Assembly (NCBI GenBank): GCA_038127535.1
Contig: JAYPHU010000027.1
Coordinates: 1-53,516, forward strand
DNA from: JAYPHU01 sp038127535
Lineage (GTDB): Bacteria; Pseudomonadota; Alphaproteobacteria; Rhodospirillales; UBA2165
Direction: 5' to 3'
DNA length: 53,516 bases
The position numbers were made by a program, and so were the translations under genes. Numbering within the stretch: the first letter of the stretch is position 1; each line of letters opens with the position of its first letter. Positions 33,058 to 42,456 of the stretch are shown one piece after another. The notes under the pieces are model-generated. The model saw only the letters and a program-made list of their open reading frames with translations, ran no database searches and was not told the DNA's origin.

Positions 33058-33677
33058 TACCTGGAGTAGCCGGGGTTATCCTCGTCGGTGGCGAGGCCCG
33101 CCGGATGGGCGGCGGAGATAAATGCCTCAAGCTTTTGCACGGGCGAACGCTCTTCCATCACATATGGGGGCGGATTGAGCCCCAAGTTTCCACCATCTTG
33201 ATCAATGCTAACGGCGATCCGGCCCGGTTTGCCGGCCACGATGCGCCGGTAATTGCGGATACGATTGAGGGCGGGCAGGGGCCCTTGGCCGGTATTCTGA
33301 CCGGGATGGAGTGGATCACAGAACATCACCCGGCAATCAAGTGGATCGCGACCTTTCCCGGCGATGCGCCGTTTGTTCCCCTAAATTTTGTTCAGGTTTG
33401 CCTTGCCGTCGCAGAGGCGGAAGAGGCAGAGATCGTTTGTGCTCGCTCGAACGGCAGGACACATCCTGTCTGTGCGCTTTGGAAAGTCAGTCTGGCTGAT
33501 GATCTGCGCCGGGCCATGACGGAGGAAGCGGTGCGAAAAATAGACCTCTGGACACTGCGCCTCAGAATAAGCCATTGCGACTTCTCAACCGATCCCGTCG
33601 ATCCGTTTTTCAATATCAACACACCAGAGGACTTGGCCGAGGCCGAGGCTCACCTCTCCGCTCTCAACGTGACATAG
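33054..33677 (+). CDS. mobA: Molybdenum cofactor guanylyltransferase
   Basis: MobA adds GMP to molybdopterin to form the bis-MGD cofactor used by formate dehydrogenases. The 207-residue product has the nucleotide loop VILVGGEARRMGGGDK (residues 8-23) with the Lys typical of MobA. It also has TIEGGQGPLAGILTGMEW, FPGDAPFVPLNF and the closing FFNINTPEDLAEAE. GTG at 33054 overlaps the fdhD stop (GTGA), so the two genes are coupled. Its 3' end overlaps the convergent DUF364 gene by 28 bases. Confidence 0.94.
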   Translation: MIPGVAGVILVGGEARRMGGGDKCLKLLHGRTLFHHIWGRIEPQVSTILINANGDPARFAGHDAPVIADTIEGGQGPLAGILTGMEWITEHHPAIKWIATFPGDAPFVPLNFVQVCLAVAEAEEAEIVCARSNGRTHPVCALWKVSLADDLRRAMTEEAVRKIDLWTLRLRISHCDFSTDPVDPFFNINTPEDLAEAEAHLSALNVT

Positions 33678-34366
33678 CGGCCGCACTCCTTCAGGCCGCG
33701 CACCGCGCCCGCCTGAGCCACCACATTCATCGCGCCGTCGACATCCTCGATGACCGATCCCGCCAAAACTTCTATTCCCACCTTAAATAATCCGGACGCC
33801 AATGGCGTACCGGGTCCCACCAACGCCACGCGTTTTCCTTTTGCTTTTTCCAGAAGTCCCGCCACCGAGCCGTTCACCAAGGTGGAGGCGGTGATGATTA
33901 CCGCGGCGCTGTCCTGGATAAGGTCTCCCGCCGCGTTCTCCGGATATTCTCCTTCCCGTGGTTCTTTTTCGACGATCCGTAAGTCTTTAATCCGTTCGTT
34001 CAGACCCGGAAACCGGCCGATCACTGTGACAGGTCCTTCGACTTTGGAGAACGCATCCAGTCCGTTCTCCTGTCCACCTATCAAGTCATATCGATTGTGC
34101 GCGGCATTGATCGCCGCCATGCCGATTGCCGTTTCCATTGGATTGCTCGATCGCACCCAGCCGGCAGCACCGTGCAAACTCGTTTTCGTGATATCGCCCG
34201 CCTGTTTCAGCGGCTGACAACCGGGTGCATCCCGCCTCGGCGTTTGCGCTAAGCCGCAGCCGGCCTCTCCCTCCACCAACGTCCAATTGATTCCCACCAT
34301 GATCCGGCGAATGGGCGCCGCAGGCACTCCCTTCAAAAGCACGTCGTATATATCTCCGCCGTTCAT
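33650..34366 (-). CDS. DUF364 family protein (putative chelatase-like fold)
   Basis: The 238-residue protein fits the DUF364 family, sometimes described as a putative heavy-metal chelation domain. It contains RIMVGINWTLVEGEAGCGLA, HGAAGWVRSSNPMETAIGMAAINA-like sequence, VIGRFPGLNERIKDL and ITASTLVNGSVAGLLEKAKG. No function is established. Its place between mobA and a ModE-like regulator suggests a role in molybdenum handling, but that is positional inference. I chose ATG at 34366 (MNGGDIYDVLL). Its stop codon lies inside the mobA 3' end. Confidence 0.82.
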   Translation of the reverse strand: MNGGDIYDVLLKGVPAAPIRRIMVGINWTLVEGEAGCGLAQTPRRDAPGCQPLKQAGDITKTSLHGAAGWVRSSNPMETAIGMAAINAAHNRYDLIGGQENGLDAFSKVEGPVTVIGRFPGLNERIKDLRIVEKEPREGEYPENAAGDLIQDSAAVIITASTLVNGSVAGLLEKAKGKRVALVGPGTPLASGLFKVGIEVLAGSVIEDVDGAMNVVAQAGAVRGLKECGRYVTLRAER

Positions 34367-34451
34367 GTTCTCATTTGGCCCCGTTGACAGACACACCGGT
34401 TCACCGGTTTGATGGGCCGGAGCATATCAAACCAGCGGCCTTTAGGTATAC

Positions 34452-34805
34452 ATGGAACGGCAAAAGTCTCTTCAACCTCGTTTGCGCATCTTGCTGGGTC
34501 AGGCGACCGCCCTCGGCCCCGGCAAGGCGGAGCTGTTGGAAGCTATCCAGGAGACAGGCTCTATATCCGCGGCGGCGCGGCGCATGGGGATGTCGTACCG
34601 GCGCGCTTGGACGCTGGTTGATAATATGAACACCGATTTTGTAGAACCTGTGATCCAAACAAACGCGGGCGGAAAGGGTGGCGGCGGTGCCAGCGTCACA
34701 CCCCTGGGCGAAGAGGTCATTCGCCGCTATCGCATCATTGAGGAGAAGGCACTCGACAGTGTGGCCGACGAGATTACCGAGTTCGGCGTCTACCTGGCCG
34801 AATAG
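34452..34805 (+). CDS. ModE-like molybdenum-responsive HTH regulator (DNA-binding domain only)
   Basis: The 117-residue product matches the N-terminal winged-helix domain of ModE. LLEAIQETGSISAAARRMGM is the recognition part, followed by SYRRAWTLVDNMN and a Gly-rich wing (GGKGGGGASVTPLGEEVI). The C-terminal molybdate-binding TOBE domains of full ModE are absent, so metal sensing would need a partner or is lost. This stand-alone form is known in many proteobacteria. It is divergent from DUF364 and convergent with fdhA, a sensible place to control the molybdenum genes. Confidence 0.9.
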   Translation: MERQKSLQPRLRILLGQATALGPGKAELLEAIQETGSISAAARRMGMSYRRAWTLVDNMNTDFVEPVIQTNAGGKGGGGASVTPLGEEVIRRYRIIEEKALDSVADEITEFGVYLAE

Positions 34806-34826
34806 GCGAAGAAAGCCGGGGGCTGA

Positions 34827-37559
34827 TCAGGCGGAAACTTTTTCCAGCTTCGCCGCAGAAAACTTCAGTTCCGGTATTTTTCCGAACGGATCGAGGGCCG
34901 GGTTGGTCAGGATGTTGGCTGCCGCTTCTTGATAGCAGAACGGCATGAAGATCAGGCCCGCCGGCACGGAGGGCTCTTCCCGCGCCGCGAGCTCAATCCG
35001 CCCACGCCGGGTTGCCACACTCACCTGATCGCCCGGCTTTAATCCCAGCTTGCTCATGTCCGCCGGTGAGACATGCACCGTCGCCTCCGGCTCGATCGCT
35101 TCCAGATTACTGGCCCGCCGGGTCATGGCGCCCGTGTGCCAGTGTTCCAATAGACGTCCCGTGGTCAGGATATAGGGATAATTCTGATCCGGTGTTTCGT
35201 CGGCAGGTAACACATCGGCGGGCACCAATTTCCCCCGGCCGGAAGCTGTAGGAAATCCGTCAGAGAAAATAACATCGTGGCCCGGTGTATTTTCATCATT
35301 GCAGGGGTAGGTGACCGCGTCTTCACGTTCCAGCCGATCCCACGGAATGTGTTCCATGGACGGCATGCAGTCCCGCATTTCTTCATGCACGGCTTGCGGC
35401 CCGTCATAAGCCCACTCGAGGCCGATCCGTTGGCCGATTTCCTGAATGATCCACCAGTCTTGCTGCGCGTCGCCGGGCATCTGGAGCGCTTTGCGGCCGA
35501 GTTGCACCCGCCGGTCGGTATTGGTGACCGTGCCGTCTTTTTCCGGCCAGGCGGAAGCCGGCAGGATGACATCCGCATAGGCTGCCGTCTCGGTCATGAA
35601 GATATCCTGCACCACCAAATGGGTCAGCTTCGCTAGAGCCTCTCGGGCGTGTTGGGAGTCAGGATCGGACATGGCGGGGTTTTCACCCATGATGTACATG
35701 CCGTGAATATCTCCGTCCAAAATGGCGTGGACGATTTCGACGACGGTCAGTCCCTTCTCCGGATTAAGCTCTGTGTCCCAGAATTTCTCATAGTCCGCTT
35801 TCGCATCCGCATCAGTAACCAGCCGGTAGTCCGGATACATCATCGGGATCAGCCCGGCGTCCGAGGCTCCCTGAACATTATTCTGGCCGCGCAGCGGATG
35901 CAGCCCCGCGCCGGGACGGCCGACATGGCCGGTAATCAGCGCCAGCGCAATCAAGCACCTGGCGTTATCGGTGCCATGAGTATGCTGAGCGATGCCCATG
36001 CCCCAGAAGATCATCGCGGCCTTGGCCCGCGCGATCTTGCGGGCGACCGTGCGGATTTCGTCCGACTCGATGCCGCATAGTGACGACATTGCTTCCGGGG
36101 TAAACGCCTTGATGTGCTCGGCATAGGCCTCGAAGCCTTCGGTGTTGGCTTCCACATACTGCCGGTCGTAAAGGTCTTCCTCGATGATGACGTTCAACAT
36201 GGCGTTCAACAGGGCGACGTCGCTGCTGGGCGTGAATTGCAAATAGTGAGTGGCGTAGTCGCTAAGTCCGTTGCGCCGGGGATCAATGACCACCAGTTCC
36301 GCCCCATCTTCCGCAGCGTTCTTGATGAACGATGCCGCTACCGGATGATTGCTGGTTGGATTTGCGCCGATCACCACAATCAGATCAGACTCCAGGCAGT
36401 TGATCACCGGCGCGGTCACGGCGGCCGAACCGATGGTCTCCAGTAGGGCGGAGACCGATGACGCATGGCACAAACGGGTGCAGTGATCCACATTGTTGGT
36501 GTGAAAGCCGGTTCGGATCAGCTTCTGGAACAGGTACGCCTCTTCGTTGCTGCCTTTGGCGGAACCGAAACCGGCCAACCCGCTGGGCCCGACGAGGCTG
36601 AGGATGTCGTTGAACCCCTGCGCCGCCGCGTCCAACGCTTCTTCCCAGGTGGCGTCCCGGAACTGGCTGAACGGATCATCCATGTCGAGCGCCAGATCAG
36701 CGTGCTTGGGCGCATCCTCCTTCCGGATCATCGGCACGGTCAGGCGCTGGTCGCTGCTGGCGTAGTCCATGCCGAACCGGCCTTTCACGCAGAGGCGGCC
36801 ATGGTTCGCGGGGCCGTCCTTGCCTTCCACATGGACGATCTTGTTGTCTTTCACATGGAACTGAACCTGACAACCCACACCGCAATAGGGGCAGACGCTA
36901 TCCACCACTTTGTCGGCTTGCGGCACCAGCGACGCATCTTTGCGCGCCGGCGCCGGCAGGAGGGCATTCGTCGGACAGACCTGAACGCATTCGCCGCAGG
37001 CCACGCAAGTGCTCTCTCCCATGGGATCGCCAATATCGAATACGATGGAGCTGTGCGCCCCGCGCGCCGCCATACCGATCACGTCATTCCCTTGAATGTC
37101 CCGGCAGGCCTGAACGCAGAGCTGACAATGAATGCATTTGGAGAGATCGACCGAGATGGCCGGATGACTGGCGTCCGCTTCGACCGCATCCCGCGCCGGC
37201 AACCGGCTTTCGGAGATATTCATCGTGTCCAGCCAAGCGCGGAAGTCCCCTTCCGGTGCCTGCTGATCGGCCAGCAGCAGCTCAAACACCATCTCGCGTG
37301 CTTTCACCGCCCGTTCAGACCCTGTCTTCACCACCATGCCGTCGGTGGGCTGGCGAATACACGAAGCCGCGAGAGTCCTCTCCCCCTCCACCTCAACCAC
37401 GCAGGCGCGGCAGTTGCCGTCGCCGTTGTAGTCTGTGGCATGGCGATAGCAGAGGTGAGGGATTTTCCCGCCCAGCCGGTTGCTCACCTGCCAGATGCTT
37501 TCTCCCGGTTGAGCTTCAACCTCTTCTCCGTCCAGGGTAAATGTCACCGCATCGCTCAT
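34827..37559 (-). CDS. fdhA: NAD-dependent formate dehydrogenase, catalytic (alpha) subunit
   Basis: This 910-residue molybdopterin enzyme oxidises formate to CO2. The order is an N-terminal [2Fe-2S] domain (Cys37, Cys50, Cys53, Cys67) and two ferredoxin-type clusters (CIHCQLCVQAC at 142-152; CVACGECVQVC at 185-195). The next cluster is CPYCGVGC (223-230) with Cys257, then the bis-MGD domain. The catalytic residue is Cys364, followed by His365 in CTRLCHASSV, so it is a cysteine rather than selenocysteine enzyme. Start ATG overlaps the stop of the diaphorase gene by four bases. fdhD, mobA and moaA nearby supply its cofactor. Confidence 0.95.
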   Translation of the reverse strand: MSDAVTFTLDGEEVEAQPGESIWQVSNRLGGKIPHLCYRHATDYNGDGNCRACVVEVEGERTLAASCIRQPTDGMVVKTGSERAVKAREMVFELLLADQQAPEGDFRAWLDTMNISESRLPARDAVEADASHPAISVDLSKCIHCQLCVQACRDIQGNDVIGMAARGAHSSIVFDIGDPMGESTCVACGECVQVCPTNALLPAPARKDASLVPQADKVVDSVCPYCGVGCQVQFHVKDNKIVHVEGKDGPANHGRLCVKGRFGMDYASSDQRLTVPMIRKEDAPKHADLALDMDDPFSQFRDATWEEALDAAAQGFNDILSLVGPSGLAGFGSAKGSNEEAYLFQKLIRTGFHTNNVDHCTRLCHASSVSALLETIGSAAVTAPVINCLESDLIVVIGANPTSNHPVAASFIKNAAEDGAELVVIDPRRNGLSDYATHYLQFTPSSDVALLNAMLNVIIEEDLYDRQYVEANTEGFEAYAEHIKAFTPEAMSSLCGIESDEIRTVARKIARAKAAMIFWGMGIAQHTHGTDNARCLIALALITGHVGRPGAGLHPLRGQNNVQGASDAGLIPMMYPDYRLVTDADAKADYEKFWDTELNPEKGLTVVEIVHAILDGDIHGMYIMGENPAMSDPDSQHAREALAKLTHLVVQDIFMTETAAYADVILPASAWPEKDGTVTNTDRRVQLGRKALQMPGDAQQDWWIIQEIGQRIGLEWAYDGPQAVHEEMRDCMPSMEHIPWDRLEREDAVTYPCNDENTPGHDVIFSDGFPTASGRGKLVPADVLPADETPDQNYPYILTTGRLLEHWHTGAMTRRASNLEAIEPEATVHVSPADMSKLGLKPGDQVSVATRRGRIELAAREEPSVPAGLIFMPFCYQEAAANILTNPALDPFGKIPELKFSAAKLEKVSA

Positions 37560-39241
37560 CCCAAATCTTCCCTAAAGTGTTTCAGCGCGGAGGCCACCGG
37601 ATTGGGCGCCGCTTGGCCGAGCCCGCAGATGGACGCATCCCGCATCACATCCGACAGGTCATCGATTAAGGCTTCATCCAGCTCATCCGCGTCCAACAGG
37701 GTCAACATTTTCTCGCAGCCCAGCCTGCAGGGCGTGCACTGCCCGCAGCTTTCATCGGCAAAGAAATGCAACAGGTTCTTTGCCACGTCGGCGATGCTGT
37801 CCTGATCGGAAAATATCACCACGGCGGCCGAGCCGACAAAACATCCATGCTCTTCCAACACACCGAAGTCCAGCGCCAGGTCTGCCATGTCAGCGGGCAG
37901 GATACCGCCCGACGCGCCGCCCGGCAGGTAAGCCTTGAACGTGTGCCCGTCGGCCATGCCGCCGCAATAGTCATTGATCAATTGATTTGCGGTGACGCCC
38001 GACGGGGCCAGCACCACCTTGGGTTCTTTCACTCGGCCGGACACCGAATAGTACCTGGGTCGTCCTTCCTCTTGATACCGATCCGCACCGCTCTTCAGGA
38101 TATCGCTCACCCAGTAGAGGGTTTCCACGTTGTTGATCAGCGTTGGACGTCCGAACAGGCCTTTCTGCGCCGGGTAGGGCGGGCGGTTCCGGGGCAGTCC
38201 CCGATTCCCCTCGATGCTTTCCAACAGCGCACTTTCCTCCCCACATATATATGCGCCGGCGCCGCGCCGCAGATGAATGCGGATGTCGCCGTTTAAGCCA
38301 GCCGCCTCTACCGCCGCGATCTCCGCAAGCAACAAGTCATGCACCTGCGGATATTCATCCCGCAGATAGATATAGGCATCTTCGGCGTCGACCACCCAGG
38401 CGGCGATCAGCATGCCTTCAATCACTTTATGCGGTGCGGTCTCAAAGCAATACCGGTCCTTGAACGTGCCCGGTTCGCCCTCATCCGCATTTACCACCAT
38501 CGCCCTTGGTTTGGGCGATCCCTCCAAAAACTGCCACTTCCGGAACACCGGGAAGCCGGCCCCGCCCATACCGCGGAGACCCGAATTCTCAATTTCCGCG
38601 ATCACCTCTTCCCGCGAAGCTTCGCCTGCCAGACAGGCGGAAAGCTTTTCGTATCCTCCCTCCTGCCGATAGGCATCCAGGTTCTGATAGTCCGGTACCT
38701 CCGCGTCAAATTGCTGCTTTTCCAGCGCTACACCGACCTCTTTAACAGATGCATTCTGGATTTGCCGCCGCCCGTAAACCGCCACGGGCGCACAGTTGCA
38801 AGCACCCACGCAGGGCACTTTTTCGACTCTCACGGCATCGGCTAAATTGTATTCCAGCTCTTTCGCCAATTCGTTTGCGCTGGCCATCTCACAGGCAATC
38901 CCGTCGCATACTCGGATCAGCGGTCGTGTGTCGGCCTCTTCGCCTTCCTTGATGATCTTGAAATGATGATAAAAGGACGCGACCTCGTAGACCTCAGCCT
39001 GGCCGCAGGACATCTCTTTGGCCAAGGCCGCTAGGTGTCCCGCCGGCAGATGGCCATAGGTGTCATTAATCGCGTGCAGATGTTCGATCATCAGGTCCCG
39101 GCGGCGCGGACTGTCCCCGAGAAGCGCGCGCACCTGGTCCAAGGCGGCGGCATCAACCTGCCGGCCTTTCGGACGGCCAATTCGCCGCCGTCGTGCATTT
39201 TCCGGGGCTGCCGTATCGCCGTCGCCGGATACCGTATCCAT
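37556..39241 (-). CDS. fdhB: NAD-dependent formate dehydrogenase, fused NuoE/NuoF-like (beta) subunit
   Basis: The 561-residue protein joins two diaphorase parts that are separate in FdsG/FdsB. After a basic N-terminal tail, residues 35-160 are a NuoE-like thioredoxin-fold [2Fe-2S] domain (Cys112, Cys117, Cys144, Cys148). The rest is NuoF-like: FMN/NADH loop RGMGGAGFPVFRKW, VVNADEGEPGTFKDR, GAGAYICGEESALLESIEG and the [4Fe-4S] motif ESCGQCTPCR. It takes electrons from the alpha subunit to reduce NAD. It starts the fdhB-fdhA operon; the region 39242-39401, shared with divergent chpT, should carry the promoters. Confidence 0.93.
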   Translation of the reverse strand: MDTVSGDGDTAAPENARRRRIGRPKGRQVDAAALDQVRALLGDSPRRRDLMIEHLHAINDTYGHLPAGHLAALAKEMSCGQAEVYEVASFYHHFKIIKEGEEADTRPLIRVCDGIACEMASANELAKELEYNLADAVRVEKVPCVGACNCAPVAVYGRRQIQNASVKEVGVALEKQQFDAEVPDYQNLDAYRQEGGYEKLSACLAGEASREEVIAEIENSGLRGMGGAGFPVFRKWQFLEGSPKPRAMVVNADEGEPGTFKDRYCFETAPHKVIEGMLIAAWVVDAEDAYIYLRDEYPQVHDLLLAEIAAVEAAGLNGDIRIHLRRGAGAYICGEESALLESIEGNRGLPRNRPPYPAQKGLFGRPTLINNVETLYWVSDILKSGADRYQEEGRPRYYSVSGRVKEPKVVLAPSGVTANQLINDYCGGMADGHTFKAYLPGGASGGILPADMADLALDFGVLEEHGCFVGSAAVVIFSDQDSIADVAKNLLHFFADESCGQCTPCRLGCEKMLTLLDADELDEALIDDLSDVMRDASICGLGQAAPNPVASALKHFREDLG

Positions 39242-39401
39242 GTGCAGAAACTTCCCAGTGCGCTGACTGAGCTCCGAAAATAAGCTGCCTTGGTCCTGCT
39301 ATCAAATAATATTCTCGTGGTTTCAGTAGCTTCCGATGTTTTTTCTCTCACGCTGCCAGGATATAAAGAACCTCAATCCTGGATTTCCCGCCGGAGTATT
39401 G

Positions 39402-40040
39402 ATGTCCGCCAATCCCGCTTTTCGCGTCGCCGAGCTTCTTTGTTCCAGGCTGTGTCATGATCTGATCAGCCCGGTTAGCGCCATCAACAATGGTTTGGAG
39501 TTCCTCCAGGGCGATGATCCCGCCATGTTTGAAGACGCGTTGGGCCTGGTAAAACACAGCGGCGCGCAGGCCGCCGATAGGCTTGGATATTTTCGGGTAG
39601 CCTTCGGTGCAGGCGGCGACCGGGAGTCCATCGGGATGAATGAAATCAAGGCCTTAGCGGCCTCCTTTGCCGCTGAAAAGGGCCTGGAGATCGTTTGGAT
39701 CGGCTCGGAATCTGCGGATGACGCCGAAATCGGTCGGGATATGGGTAAACTCCTGCTGAATTTGATCCTATTTTGCGCCGATTGCTTTCCCCGAAAAGGA
39801 ACTATTTCCCTGGAAATGGCTATTCAAAGAGAGAATCCGGCGATTTCTATTCAACTTGAAGGCGATAGATGCCAGGTGCGGCACGACGTTCAGCCCGGAT
39901 TAAACCCGGATATCGGCCCGGATGACCTGACGGTGCGAAATATCTTGGCGCATATATGTGTCCAACTCGCATTAATTCAGGGCATGCGCTTAAAAATTCA
40001 GGAAGTCTCCCAACATCCAATGGTATTGACGGTTTCCTGA
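39402..40040 (+). CDS. chpT: Histidine phosphotransferase ChpT
   Basis: ChpT relays phosphate from the CckA kinase to CtrA and CpdR in alphaproteobacterial cell-cycle and motility control. The 212-residue product has the DHp-like helix with the phospho-accepting His in LLCSRLCHDLISPVSAINNG, followed by a degenerate ATPase-like domain ending QGMRLKIQEVSQHP. I chose ATG at 39402 with GGAG six bases before it; the longer start at 39336 reads into the promoter. ctrA lies about 2.5 kb away beyond the degraded chemotaxis genes, a known type of grouping. Confidence 0.88.
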   Translation: MSANPAFRVAELLCSRLCHDLISPVSAINNGLEFLQGDDPAMFEDALGLVKHSGAQAADRLGYFRVAFGAGGDRESIGMNEIKALAASFAAEKGLEIVWIGSESADDAEIGRDMGKLLLNLILFCADCFPRKGTISLEMAIQRENPAISIQLEGDRCQVRHDVQPGLNPDIGPDDLTVRNILAHICVQLALIQGMRLKIQEVSQHPMVLTVS

Positions 40041-40071
40041 AGATCCCGCTTTAGCGAGGGAAAACCGGTCC

Positions 40072-40105
40072 GGGAAGAAAAAGTGCAATTTTCGTACTTT
40101 TTCCC
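40072..40105 (+). terminator. Hairpin after chpT
   Basis: GGGAA-GAAAAAGT (40072-40083) can pair with ACTTTTT-CCC (40095-40105) around GCAATTTTCGT, giving a stem with one bulge. It lies 32 bases after the chpT stop and 81 before the cheA start. It is a weak terminator candidate because no T-run follows. Confidence 0.4.
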
Positions 40106-40793
40106 ATTCATTTTCAGGGCAATCGTCACCATGTGAACAAGACGCGCCGGAGCGCGATTACAATATTTATGCTGGAGACGCAGCGATGGATGATCTCTTA
40201 AGTGAATTTCTAACCGAGACCTCGGAAAGTCTGGTGGTTCTTGATGTGTAGCTGGTGAAGTTCGAGCAGGACCCGAGCGACGAAGCCATTCTCTCGAACA
40301 TTTTCCGTCTGGTTCACACGATCAAAGGCACCAGTGGTTTCTTGGGGCTGCCCCAGCTTGAATCCGTCGCCCATGCCGGCGAGGAAGTGCTCGGCAAGTT
40401 CCGGGATGGCGAACTGGAAGTCACACCGGAAGCGGTGACGCTGGTTCTAAAGACTATCGACTGTATCCGTGATCTGCTGCAAGGCCTGGAAGAGGCCGGC
40501 AAGGAGCCCGACGGCGATGACAGCGAACTGATCAGCCTGCTCCGCGCCATGGCGGACGGAGAGGTGGCGCCCGCCGCGGCTGCCGAAGAGTCTGCGCTTG
40601 CGGAAGAAGCCGCGCCGGCGGAAGACGCTGCCCCTGCGCCCTTCAGCGGACCGGTTCTCGATGAAAATGGTTTCCCCGTGGCGGCCGAGCTTCTGATCGA
40701 GGTGGAAGAAGCTCAGTCCAACGGCGTGATAGCCGCCAGCGAAGCGGAAATGGCCGCCGAAATGGCGGCCGAGATGGAAGCCAAGAGCAAGAA

Positions 40794-41003
40794 GGAAGCC
40801 AAGGTGCCTGCGCCCGTGCCGAAGGCCGGTGCGCCGGCTGAAAAGAAANNNNNNNNNNNNNNNNNNNNNNNNNNNNNNNNNNNNNNNNNNNNNNNNNNNN
40901 NNNNNNNNNNNNNNNNNNNNNNNNNNNNNNNNNNNNNNNNNNNNNNNNGGAAGCCAAGGTGCCTGCGCCCGTGCCGAAGGCCGGTGCGCCGGCTGAAAAG
41001 AAA
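40794..41003. repeat. Exact 55-base duplication flanking the gap
   Basis: The 55 bases 40794-40848, starting GGAAGCCAAGGTGCCTGCGC, are repeated exactly at 40949-41003. Only the N run lies between them. Collapsing the two copies gives an uninterrupted CheA linker (EAKVPAPVPKAGAPAEKKE). An overlap of 55 equals a common de Bruijn k-mer length, so this is most likely one sequence seen at two contig ends. Confidence 0.8.
40849..40948. other. Assembly gap (100 N)
   Basis: Exactly 100 N, the usual placeholder for a gap of unknown size, lie inside the cheA linker region. The flanks carry the same 55 bases, so the true gap is probably zero or negative. Confidence 0.98.
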
Positions 41004-41814
41004 GAGGTCAAGGAAACCTTCGTGGCCAACCAGACCATCCGCGTCAACGTCGACCTCTTGGAGAATCTCATGACGCTGGTCAGCGAGTTGGTGCTGAGCC
41101 GGAACTCCCTCAACCAGATGGTCCGCGGCCGAGACGACAGTGAATTCGTGGTGCCCCTGCAGCGGCTGAGCCATATCACGTCCGATCTGCAGGAAGGCGT
41201 GATGAAGACGCGTATGCAGCCGATCGGCAACGCCTGGGCCAAACTGCCCCAAATCGTCCGCGATCTGGCGATCGAAGCGGACAAGAAAATCGATCTTCAA
41301 ATGGTCGGCGCCGAGACCGAATTGGACCGGCAGGTGCTGGAACTGATCAAGGACCCGCTGACCCATATGGTTCGTAACTCGACTGACCACGGGCTGGAAG
41401 GTCCGACTGACCGGTCCGAGGCGGGAAAATCGTAAACCGGTGTTATTCTCCTCCAGGCCTATCATGAAGGCGGACACATTGTGATCGAGATCGGCGACGA
41501 CGGCCGTGGTCTCAACATCGACCGAATCCGCAACAAGTGCTTGGAAAACGGATTGGCGACCGAGGCTGAGTTGGACGTCATGCCGAACCAACAGATATAC
41601 CAGTACATCTTCAATCCCGGTTTCTCGACTGCGGAGAAAGTCACCAGCGTCTCGGGACGCGGCGTCGGCATGGATGTCGTGCGGACCAATATCGAGAAAA
41701 TTGGCGGTACGATTGAGCTGACCTCAGAATTGGGCAATGGATCTACCTTCACTATCAAGATTCCGCTGACTCTGGCGATCGTCTCGGCGCTGATTGTCGA
41801 GTGCGCCGAGGACG

Positions 41815-42446
41815 AGTTCTTCGTCTTCCGGGACACCAAGCCGTTTGATATTTGCCGCGAAAGTGTGCTGCCGTATTATCTGAAGGAACGGCCGGGCAAA
41901 AGACTGCGAATCTGGTGTACGGCGCCCTCAAGCGGGCAGGAACCCTGTTCTATGGCCATGATCCTGACCGAAATGAAGGCCAAAATGTCCGGCTGGAACG
42001 TGGATATTTTGGGCACCGATTTGTCGACCGAAATTCTGGATAAGGCCATTCGCGGCACCTATTCCCAGTGCGAGGTGCAGCGCGGGTTGCCGTTTCAACT
42101 GCTGGTCAAATACTTCGAGAAGCAGGAAGAAACCTGGTAGGTAAAGCCTGAAATCCGCGATATGGTTAAGTACAAGGAACAAAACTTACTGGAAAGCTTC
42201 ACCTCCCTCGGCAAGTTCGATATCGTTTTTTGCCGGAACGTGCTGATTTACTTTGATCTTGAAACCAAAGTCGAGGTAGTGGAGCGCACGGCGGCGCTGA
42301 TGCTCGATGACGGCCTGCTGTTCCTGGGCGGTGCAGAAACGGTTTTCGGTATCACCGACAAGTTCCGCCCGGTGCCCAATTGCCGGCGTGTTTATGAAGT
42401 GGCGCGCAATTCGGACAAGGCCGGCTTTTTGAACCCGGACGCTTAG
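41815..42446 (+). pseudogene. cheR: Chemotaxis methyltransferase CheR, C-terminal fragment with TAG
   Basis: Directly fused in frame to cheA, the sequence becomes CheR from the FFVFRDTKPFD motif onward, so the N-terminal domain is missing. The SAM-binding motif reads IWCTAPSSGQEPCSMAM, slightly eroded from the usual AAASTGEEPYS. After LLVKYFEKQEETW comes TAG at 42138-42140, where relatives commonly have Gln. The frame then continues through DIVFCRNVLIYFD, the typical CheR C-terminus, to a stop at 42444. An internal deletion appears to have removed the end of cheA, the start of cheR, and any cheW, cheY and cheB between them. Confidence 0.85.
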
Positions 42447-42456
42447 GCCACGAAAA

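Larger units (their letters stand above)
40186..41814 (+). pseudogene. cheA: Chemotaxis histidine kinase CheA, disrupted
   Basis: From ATG at 40186 the sequence encodes a CheA. The HPt domain has His in LVHTIKGTSGFLGL, an Ala/Glu-rich linker follows, then dimerisation (ETFVANQTIRVNVDLLENLM) and the ATPase boxes: N box MVRNSTDHGLE, G1 DDGRGL, F box FNPGF and G2 SGRGVGMDVV. It is broken four ways. TAG is at 40249-40251 where homologues have Glu, TAA at 41433-41435 lies after EAGKS, and the assembly gap is at 40849-40948. The coding region ends abruptly after IVSALIVECAE by fusion to CheR. The CheW-like regulatory domain is gone, so it cannot make a normal kinase. Confidence 0.88.

Noticed and set aside
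36465..37805. Long plus-strand open frame of 446 codons
   Set aside because: It is antisense to fdhA, starts and ends without ribosome-binding signals, and its product is rich in His, Arg and Gln as expected for a shadow of a GC-rich gene.
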